Assembly: GCA_030268105.1 (NCBI GenBank)
Contig: BSDZ01000004.1
Location: 1 to 64,000 of the forward strand
Direction: 5' to 3'
DNA from: Volvox africanus
Taxonomy: Eukaryota; Chlorophyta; Chlorophyceae; Chlamydomonadales; Volvocaceae
Length of the DNA stretch: 64,000 nucleotides
The translations under genes and the position numbers were made by a program. The notes under the pieces are model-generated. The model had not been told where the DNA came from, did not search any database, and was given only the letters and a program-made list of their open reading frames with translations. Positions 56,298 through 64,000 of this stretch are shown in pieces. Positions within the stretch are counted from its first letter, which is position 1; every line of letters begins with the position of its first letter.

Positions 56298-59200
56298 TCA
56301 TTGGGCTTGCGTGGCACGTTTGCGGGCTTCTTCGAGCAGGGGCTTCATGTCCTGTGAGAAGTTGCGTGCCGGTTCCCATGAGTTGTGCTCGTCGGTATAC
56401 CCTGTCCACTTAACCAAGTACTCGTGTACTGTCCTCTTACGTCGGTGTCGGCCCACACGACGCGCGCGATAATCTAACACCCGCTCCACATCGTAAAACT
56501 TCTGTTTACCAGCGATCCAGGTCTCGGGAACAGGTTCGATCGCTGCGGGGGCGTTAGCAGGCTCAGGGACGGGTTCTGTACCACGATACGGATGAACAAG
56601 CGATACGTGAAACGTGGGGTGAATGGTCATATCAGCGGGCAATGCAAGCTCCACAGCCACATTCCCAACCATGCGCACGACAGGATACAGACCAATCCAG
56701 CAAGATAAGAGTTTTCGGGATCCGTCGGCCAAGGAACGCAAGTTCTTGGTGCTTAGCAACACGAGTTGCCCTTCCGAAAACGTCACATCCTGCTTAGATT
56801 TGTTATAGTATTCCGTCGTTCGTTGCTGCGCCGCGTCCAAACACGACTTCGCGTCTGTGATTCGGGACATAAAAGACTTGGCAAAAAGTTTAGCAGCAGG
56901 CACGTTCACTTCCAACTCACGCCACACGGGTAGCGCGGGATGAAATCCGTAGTTGAGAAAGAACGGACTTTTGCCTGTTGAGCGGTTCACAGCGTTGTTA
57001 AGCGCGAATTCTGCCGCAGTCAAATACGTATCCCAAACAAGTGGTGTGCGACCAGCATAATTGCGCAACATATCACCCAACGTGCGATTTGTGCGTTCGG
57101 TTTGACCATCAGTCTGCGGGTGATACGCCGTGCTCAGGTTGACGCGCATGCCAACTAGTTTGCAGAGCGCTTCCCAAAACTTAGACGTGAACTGCCCACC
57201 GCGGTCCGAAATCACATTTTTGGGAACCCCGTGTAACCGAACCACATTGTCGAAAAACAAACGTGCGGTTTGCTCAGCCGTGCAGGATGATGTGCATGGT
57301 GCTAGGTGAACCATCTTAGTCAGACGATCGACCATTACGAACACCGCATCGTATCCCCCCTCAGTTTTGGGCAGCGTGACTACGAAGTCCATGGAAACAC
57401 TTTCCCAAGGCGCATCCGGGACAGGCAACGGTTGCAACAACCCATGGCCCTTACCGGACAAAGCCTTATTGCGCTGGCACAGACTGCATGTCTGGACGAA
57501 GTTCGCCGCATCCTTAGCCAAACGAGGCCACCAAAAGGAACGTTGCACCACGTCGATCAACCGCTTGCTACCAGGGTGTCCTGCTAACGGGTCCTCGTGG
57601 AACCGCGCAAGGATGTCGTAGCGTAGCGCGTCGTCGTTCGGAACGATGATTTGCGTAGCTGCACCCTCCGTCCGTAGCCAAAGGCCATTCTGCTTGCGAA
57701 GGTTTTCTACATTAGCCGGGTCCGCGAACCAGGCGTCTGCGTTGTAGGCAACCTTCAACTGCTCCGCGAGGTCCGTCGCGATCGGTACCTCCTCGCTACG
57801 CGGCCGCACGACGGGCGCTGCTAAAATTGCAGCGTGTAGCGACGGATGTCGACTGAGAGCATCGGCAATATTCAATTTACCAGAAATATACTCCCAGGTG
57901 CAGTCGAACCTAGCTAGGTATTCCATCCACCTAGCCTGACGGCAGTTCAACGTGGGAACGCTTTGCAAAAACGTTAGGGGCTTATGGTCAGTCTTTAAAG
58001 TAAATGGGCGTCCCTCGAGGTAACAGCGCCATTCCTTTAAAGCATGCAGCACGGCCAGAAGCTCCTGTTCCCCGGTGGTGTAGCGAATCTCCGCACCAGA
58101 AAACTTCTTACTCGTGAAGGCGATCGGTCGCCCTTCCTGTAACAATACAGTGCCGCTTCCATACACTGAGGCATCAGACACTACCTCAACACGAAATGGC
58201 AACGAGTAATCAGGGAATGCAAGGGTGACATCTTCGGCAACGATTCGTTTGAGCTCTTCGAATGCCCGCTGGCATTGCGACGTCCACGACTCGAGTGAAA
58301 CGAAAACGCCTTTGCGAGTTAAGTTAGTGATGGAATATTTTTCAATGAATCTTCGGAAATAATTGGTCAAGCCAAGGAACTTACGCAGCTCCGTGAGGTT
58401 CTGAGGCGCGGGCCAATCGCGAACCACGGCGACCTTCCGCGGGTCCATCTTCACACCGGTGGCCGACACAATGTGGCCCAAACATTCCACCTGAGGCTGC
58501 GCCCAAAAGCATTTGGCGCGTTTAGCAAACAATTGCTCCCGCCTCATAACGTCGAGCACGAGCCGAAGATGCTCCAAGTGCTCCTCGCGCGTCTTAGAAT
58601 ATACCAAGATGTCATCCAGGTAGCAAACAACAAACCTGTCGATAAACGGCCTAAACATTCGGTCCATAACCGCCTGAAACGTCGCAGGGGCATTAGTCAA
58701 ACCAAACGATAGGACCGTATACTCAAAGTGACCGAAGGGCGTCCGAATAGCGGTTTTCGGGATATCAGAGGCAGCGATGCGAATCTGATTGTAGCCCTGT
58801 TGTAAGTCAATTGAGGAAAAATAAGCCGAGCCCTTCAGCTTATCCAACAGGTCGTCAACGCGTGGCAAAGGGTAGCGATTTTTCACCGTATTCGCATTTA
58901 ACCCCCGGTAATCAATGCACATGCGCAAGGTCCCACCCTTCTTACCGACAAACAAAATCGGTGCAGAATACGGGGATGTGCTGGGGCGTATCATACCCTT
59001 CGCGAGCAAATCCGTCACCTGGCGCTTCACCTCGTCCAGCTCTAATGGACCTGTACATTGGCCGGGTCGTAGGCTGCGCTCCAGGCACGAGAGGGATTGT
59101 GTGATCAACAGGACGCATAGGTGGTAGGCCAGGGATATCTTTAAAGACGTCCTCATACTGCGACAGTAGGGCCTCAACCTCAGGATCCGCAGAAATCTGC

Positions 59201-60276
59201 GCGGTGGTGACACAACAGCTCACCCGCGGCCTTAAAAGCAGTCCGTGGGCACCCTTCCGTAACAAATGGACGGTCTCCTTACGCCCGACTAGCTCTGGTT
59301 CGATTCGCGGTACATGTTCGAACGACAGGAAAGGTATCTTAATCGACAGAGTACCCTTGCACATATGCAGGGTTGCGGTCTCCATGTCGATGCGCGCGCG
59401 GTACTGCCGTAATGTCGACGACCCCATTATGTACGGTGCAGTCTCTGCTAAGCCCTGCAGCACGTACGGACGGGTCACAACACGCAAAGGGCCTATCGAT
59501 AGGCTAAGGGTAATCCTGCCCACAATGGGATGCTTACCCCCGTCAGCAAGGGTAACCTGTGGACAATCAGACGACTCTGGGGACAACCCCAGCGCATTCA
59601 CCTCTGTGACAGAGATGAAGTCGTCGCTGGCACCGGTGTCAACAAGTGCCTTCAGAGTACGGCCATTCAAACCGATCTGAACCACAGGGACACGGTTATC
59701 TACGAGCGACTGCCCAGCAGACAACGTCAGTGCACTTAGGGCGGGTTCGTAACCTACGGCACCCCCGTCAGGAGCTTCGTACAAAACGTCAACCGAGTAG
59801 GATGTGCTTGGCCACGGAGCCAGCGTACCCTCCCGATCCACACCATTAAACAAAACGGTGCCCGGCTCGAACCGGTGGACATGCCGCATACCCCTTAACG
59901 ATGCCTCTGCCTTGCGCTGACAGAAAGCGGGGAGTAAAACACATGCGGCGGTATCTGGATATTGACGCCTACACCTCCTGTATATGGCCAACTGTTCCGA
60001 CATCTCACGCAGAGACGAGGGGATGAACAAAACCACGTGGTTAGACAGATCGATAGACGACAGGGGACGGCGAGGTGTAAACAAATTACACAACGGGTCG
60101 AAGCAGAGAAGTCCCGTGCGTCCGTCAAGCGTGATGCGTCGCGCAATGACTCGCTCGATGTGTCCAAGTACACAAGGCAACAATGCCTTAACGGCTGGCC
60201 GTAAGGATGACCACCGACCACGCGTTAGTTCAGAAATCCCAGGTGGTGCCCCCTCCGCAGGAACCCGGGCAAGCCC
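56298..60276 (-). pseudogene. pol: Pol of element 7, frameshifted
   Basis: It has the same domain order as element 3. A 5-base deletion near 59051 (after PMYR in the N-terminal RT region) shifts the frame, so the open frames are 60276-58942 and 59213-56298. An in-frame loss of 15 bases near 58328 removes part of IIAAPLTN, and about 60-70 bases are missing near 59308 between protease and RT. Protease and RT active sites, integrase DDE and chromodomain are otherwise retained. Gag-Pol cannot be made in full. Confidence 0.92.
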
Positions 60277-61512
60277 CTATTTCGGCTGAGGTACAAACGG
60301 CGGCATTAGCGGGCAATCCTTCGTGGAATGGCTCTCCGCACACCGTAGACAAACGTTGGCCAATTTCCGACGCTCGAATTCGGAACGATTGCAATTCCAT
60401 TTTGGCATATACGTGTCGTCCGTGCAAGTCCGCTTCGCATTGGGGTCAGAACGCTGTGCGGCTGCCGTCGACGGCGCACCACCACGCTTCCTGTTTTTAG
60501 CCGGGTCCGAGCTCGGACCTGCTCCTCCTAACCCACGGACACCCGAGCTAGCGCCCCCGCGCGCCTGGCGTTGCCGGTTGCTGCGTCGCGTCGCGGCAGT
60601 AGGCGTGAGGCGGGTCGCTCCGAAGTCCTGGTCAAGAGCTACGGCTTCCCCAAGCGGATCCTGCACTTGCACGGCATTTGCACGAGGGGCAGACTTGACT
60701 TCTTCCTCACCGGCAAGGAGTCGTATCTCCGTGCCCTTAGCAAAAGCGACCAAAGCATCATACGACTTGATCTGCGCTCCAACCAAGTCAGTAGCGCACC
60801 ATTTAGCCAAAAGTTTCGTCAGGCCTCGCCTAAACCAAAAGACACGCTCGGATTCAGTGAGGTCAGCAATGGGAGTCACAAGTGCTTCGAAGCGTGACTG
60901 GTACGCAGGTACATTTTCATCCCGACGCATGTGGTAGCTACCGGCTGCCAAAACCTTACGAGCTTCCACATCGCATGCTTGAACCTCAGTAGCGAATCGT
61001 GCGAGCAAAGCGGCGACCAACTCGTCAAAAGTATAGTTGCCCCGGGCTTTGGTCCAATTGCGATACCAGTCCTTCGCTGAGCCCTCGAGGGTGTTACCAA
61101 CGAAGAGACACCTGATACCGTCATTATCGCCACCATGAACAGCCTGAGGATACTTTTTAGCGTCACGCACGTACGCACGAGTTGCATCGGCTATGCTATG
61201 CCCTGGTGTCTTGTCGGTCAGCGAAATATTGAGCCTAGGAACGGGAATCGACAATCTCATCACCTCAGGGATGTCATCATGCCCTCGAGCTTGAGGTAAT
61301 GGCAGAACCCTTGGTCCAGCAGTGTTGTCCATATTCGTGTTCACTGCTGAATGCGGCACAATTAAGTGAGCAGGGGTCTGGAGGAAAAGGGGCTCTTGAG
61401 TGGCTCGCGCGCCAACAGTCTCAAGACCTCTATCCGGCGCTCTAGCAGCTACAACGAAATCGGGTTGGCTAGCTAGGCTAGTGTGCGGCGTATCGTCGTG
61501 TTCCGCGGACAT
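60277..61512 (-). CDS. gag: Gag of element 7
   Basis: An intact 411-codon frame ending at the conserved UAG in frame with pol. The knuckle is CLRC-AES-H-STKD-C. Differences from element 3 include PQAVHGG for LQAVHGG and SSDPAKNRKRGGAPST in the basic linker. The core motifs and start are unchanged. Confidence 0.93.
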   Translation of the reverse strand: MSAEHDDTPHTSLASQPDFVVAARAPDRGLETVGARATQEPLFLQTPAHLIVPHSAVNTNMDNTAGPRVLPLPQARGHDDIPEVMRLSIPVPRLNISLTDKTPGHSIADATRAYVRDAKKYPQAVHGGDNDGIRCLFVGNTLEGSAKDWYRNWTKARGNYTFDELVAALLARFATEVQACDVEARKVLAAGSYHMRRDENVPAYQSRFEALVTPIADLTESERVFWFRRGLTKLLAKWCATDLVGAQIKSYDALVAFAKGTEIRLLAGEEEVKSAPRANAVQVQDPLGEAVALDQDFGATRLTPTAATRRSNRQRQARGGASSGVRGLGGAGPSSDPAKNRKRGGAPSTAAAQRSDPNAKRTCTDDTYMPKWNCNRSEFERRKLANVCLRCAESHSTKDCPLMPPFVPQPK

Positions 61513-61911
61513 GGAGCACGAAACGATACCCTAGGTTTGCGTAATAGAAGCCGACTTCTATCGCAAAGGCAAGAGTACAAAACAATTCGGTGAGCCTACC
61601 GACAGTACTCTTGAGAAGATTCAGTAAACTCAGCAAGTACTTGCCCAGCTGAGTCCTGATCTCCGTAGTTTGGGCGATGAGAGTCGCCAAATGGTCCGGG
61701 CGAAAGCCGGTCTCAGTCGTCGAGGCAAGCAATGCCGGTGCACTGAGATTACCTGCGACTCAGAGCATACACTTACACAACAAGTGCAGCAATCTAAGCA
61801 AAAGCAATTAAACAATTACAAACCGGAAGCGGCGGCGTCCAAGACGGTGCGGCCTAGGTCTTCGGCAAAAGTATCTAGCGGTCCTCGTGGTTCGTCGCTG
61901 GAACTCGCCAT
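61478..61911 (-). CDS. Leader ORF pair of element 7
   Basis: Leader ORF 1 starts at the ATG at 61909-61911 and leader ORF 2 ends at 61478, with the same overlap with gag as element 1. ORF 2 carries GKYLLSLLNLLKSTVG and TELFCTLAFAIEV. Confidence 0.45.
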
Positions 61912-61978
61912 AGAAAGAACCTACTTCCGATTAGACAAAGAGAGACAGTTAGGCAACGAACCTGTCTCGATACCAATT

Positions 61979-62802
61979 TGTTGTACCTCTCGTTCGCGTT
62001 TGCTCATAAGTATCTGCACGTCTGGAGACTTTCGACACCGATGCGCGAGCACTTGCAAGTACAGCAAGGCAAGCGAGAGCAAACAGAGACAGCGGAAGAC
62101 TTCAAGACGAAGAGAGATATAACTTACAGTCTTACAGATCGGAACGATGCAATGGACGAAATCGCCGTCAGCGCCGGAAGCAAGCAAACATCACGCGGCG
62201 GTGATTAGCGAAGTTCAGGCTTAGCTCGGGCTAAGTAGAATAGCGTATAGCAATAGTAATATAGAACACACGAGTGTTCTCCGGTATCGAATGTCTAGTC
62301 TTGCTTAGCCGTCCTCGCATCTGTTATACTCGCAGTATCGCAATGCCGTACGATTCACATTAGGAGGCCGATCCTAGATGTGACAATCCTACTGCGTATA
62401 GGCGATGTCTACGCATAACAACGTATAAGCCTTTCCGGCATTTGCATGATGCAAGGGTCCGGATAACGATATCCGGTTGCAGGGCATGTGTCGCGACGAG
62501 TGCGGCGCTCTCAACGTGTGCTGTAATGAAGTAATATTATATCAGATAATATTACTTATCGTTTCGTAGCACGAGCATAATGCGCACTTCAATGCTTCGG
62601 GCTTTCATGCATGCTAGGCGGATTTGCCATGATGCGATGTCGCGATGGGTAATGACAACATGCCAAATGCATATATAAATGTACACGAATACATTTATAT
62701 CATGCAGATTCATTCATATGCAATGTGTTCATCACAATAGCACTTCGCCTTGTAGGATCACATCGACCTACACATCGGCGGGAAACTAACCGTAGCACAA
62801 CA
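61979..62802 (-). repeat. 5' LTR of element 7
   Basis: An 824-bp family-A LTR, followed on the minus strand by the primer-binding site TGGTATCGAGAC. Confidence 0.94.
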
Positions 62803-62880
62803 GGTGCCACGAAATACCGGGGAAGGTAGGGACTGCCAGGTTAGTGGCCACGGGTGAAGCTGTACCCCACTATCCCACAC
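62803..62880 (-). mobile_element. Repeat D, copy 2, right part
   Basis: It resumes after element 7 and matches the left end of copy 1 in reverse (ACCTGGCAGTCCCTACC in copy 1), ending TATCCCACAC. Flanking CA repeats prevent a firm call of its target duplication. Confidence 0.7.
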
Positions 62881-63345
62881 ACACATACACATTTGCGTGT
62901 TATTAGTTGGATTGTACGAGCGAGTTGCTTGGCTGATGATGATAACTGATGATGGCTGCTGTGATCGTTTATCATCACGATGAGAAGTAATAAGCAGGAG
63001 TTTGTTTGCTTACTGCTAGAGGTATCTTACAGATCCAGCACAGCTGGCCAGCTGTCATATGGCCACCAAGCCGGCCAATGAAATGTGCTGCTAGCTCGAA
63101 TATTGCTTGCATGGACGGCGGGCTTTCCGCTTATTTCGTTTGTATACGAGCTTAGATGCACGGATTTATTGGTGAACGATATCGTGGGCATGTATCCGTA
63201 TCAGCAGTATGTAATATATATCACTTCTTTAATATATCTAAGTATATATGTGGCTACTTCCTTGCTCTCTAAACATGCATACACGCGAAATGCAAGCATT
63301 ATGCCTAAAACCAGCAGCCACTCGCCTTGTTCAATAACTCGTCTA
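62881..63345. other. Region without a recognised gene
   Basis: AT-rich with CA repeats at the left. An open plus-strand frame (63085-63531) begins MLLARILLAWTAGFPLISF, hydrophobic like a signal peptide, but its 3' part is the hairpin-containing stretch shared with LTR C, so I do not call it a gene. Confidence 0.3.
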
Positions 63346-64000
63346 AACGCATTTCAACCAGTGGGATCAAACTCAAGCGAGTCTAGCAGCGACAGTGTCA
63401 CAGTTGCAGCATGCATGCAACCCGTTGGAGCATGCTCCAACGAACCCTTAATAATTGTCACTACGACACCTGTGATGGAGGTCCCCTTGGGGTTGCCGTC
63501 AAAGGTGGTAGAGTTGCAGATCCCAAAGTAAGTCGACCAGGTATCATTGATTCGCACAATTCCATGCAGCAGAGTGCAGGGAGCTGTAGATAGCAGAAAT
63601 ACCACAGATCATCAATAACAATACCCACACGCATGTAAGGCAAGGTATGCAGGACTGTAGTAGACATACAAATGTACAGCGCACAAGCGAAATAAAAATA
63701 CCATAAGGACAGGAAGGCCTTTTCGGCATTTAACTACGGGAACCGGGATCGAGACCTAGTAATTTCCAGATTTATTTGGGGCCCAAGGTCCCCAGTTTTG
63801 TTTTGGCAAACTGTAGCTGTCTAGGACGACTATTATGACGTGGACCTGTAAACCCTAGGGTTGTAGGCTTTGGTGACACGAGCATTGCTGGTAGTTCGGA
63901 ATATCGATATTCCATCTTATGCACTATCTATTAATTGATAAATATAAGTCGACCTTATATTAAGACTCGTGTGACTATCGTGAGGGGAGTCTAATCCATC
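63346..64000. repeat. Palindrome-rich sequence, related to LTR C at its start
   Basis: About 63358-63424 resembles 10007-10080 (GACAGTGTCACAGTTGCA and neighbouring bases). Perfect inverted repeats follow: GTTGGAGCATGCTCCAAC (63424-63441), AACCCTAGGGTT near 63851, GGAATATCGATATTCC near 63898 and AATATAAG-TCGAC-CTTATATT near 63940-63960. This is the style of the LTRs in the window, but no LTR end can be fixed before the edge. Confidence 0.35.

Larger units (their letters stand above)
55415..62802 (-). mobile_element. Element 7: full-length family-A element with damaged pol
   Basis: LTRs 55415-56238 and 61979-62802 (824 bp each) flank gag and pol. The flanks are GGTGT (55410-55414) and GGTGC (62803-62807); the other D copy has GGTGC here, so this is a target duplication with one later change. 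I count about 12 LTR differences, so it is older than elements 1 and 3. Confidence 0.95.

Noticed and set aside
63085..63531. 148-codon frame with hydrophobic N-terminus as a secreted protein gene
   Set aside because: Its C-terminal half is palindromic sequence shared with LTR C, where the matching frame is soon closed; no motif recognised.
1..64000. CRISPR arrays, bacterial operons or phage
   Set aside because: Repeats are LTRs, satellites and microsatellites; genes are eukaryotic retrotransposon genes with no bacterial-type organisation.

Overview
This is eukaryotic nuclear DNA, almost entirely transposable elements. I find no convincing host gene, rRNA, tRNA or CRISPR array. The evidence is: chromodomain Ty3/gypsy retrotransposons with roughly 0.8-kb LTRs and 5-bp target duplications, a Ty1/copia remnant, solo LTRs, microsatellites, a short plant-type telomere repeat (CCCTAAA-like, 53701-53728) and a possible spliceosomal intron. 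GC is moderate. An alga or a related protist or plant lineage would fit, but the taxon cannot be fixed from the sequence.

Layout. 1-2457: an LTR of family B cutting into a minus-strand gag of a third family (C), whose 5' LTR is split by the next element. 2458-9930: complete family-A element 1 (+). 9936-11253: rest of LTR C and a gag-pol junction fragment split by a solo LTR. 11254-24819: old element 2 (-), into which complete element 3 (-, 15533-23003) inserted. 24820-32273: element 4 (-), full length but without a target duplication and apparently mosaic. 32274-36963: family-B pol and 3' LTR (+). 36964-39378: family-B gag, leader and 5' LTR (-). 39379-42738: copia 3' remnants carrying a 101-bp solo LTR (family E) and a 300-bp insertion (repeat D). 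42739-45740: no recognisable gene. 45741-55060: mosaic of short-LTR E copies, a rearranged gypsy remnant, a GCAGTTTGCTGC repeat family (F), a 756-bp tandem duplication, microsatellites and the telomere-like tract. 55063-62880: repeat D split by element 7 (-, 55415-62802). 62881-64000: AT-rich DNA with palindromes resembling the hairpin-rich LTRs.

How the genes work together. Family A carries gag (411 codons), then pol in the same frame behind one UAG: aspartic protease, reverse transcriptase, RNase H, integrase with HHCC finger and DD35E core, GPY/F motif, chromodomain. Elements 3 and 4 have intact gag and pol frames. Element 1 is broken by one TGA, and element 7 by a 5-bp deletion.

Most interesting observations: (i) a conserved gag UAG with an inverted repeat 7 nt downstream, with a lysine codon at that site in a related fragment, suggesting stop-codon readthrough; (ii) a leader ORF pair upstream of gag, possibly two exons around a 71-nt intron, conserved in protein sequence between families A and B; (iii) LTRs built as ordered series of hairpins whose stems differ between families while pairing is kept; (iv) the mosaic element 4; (v) a family with LTRs of only about 100 bp.
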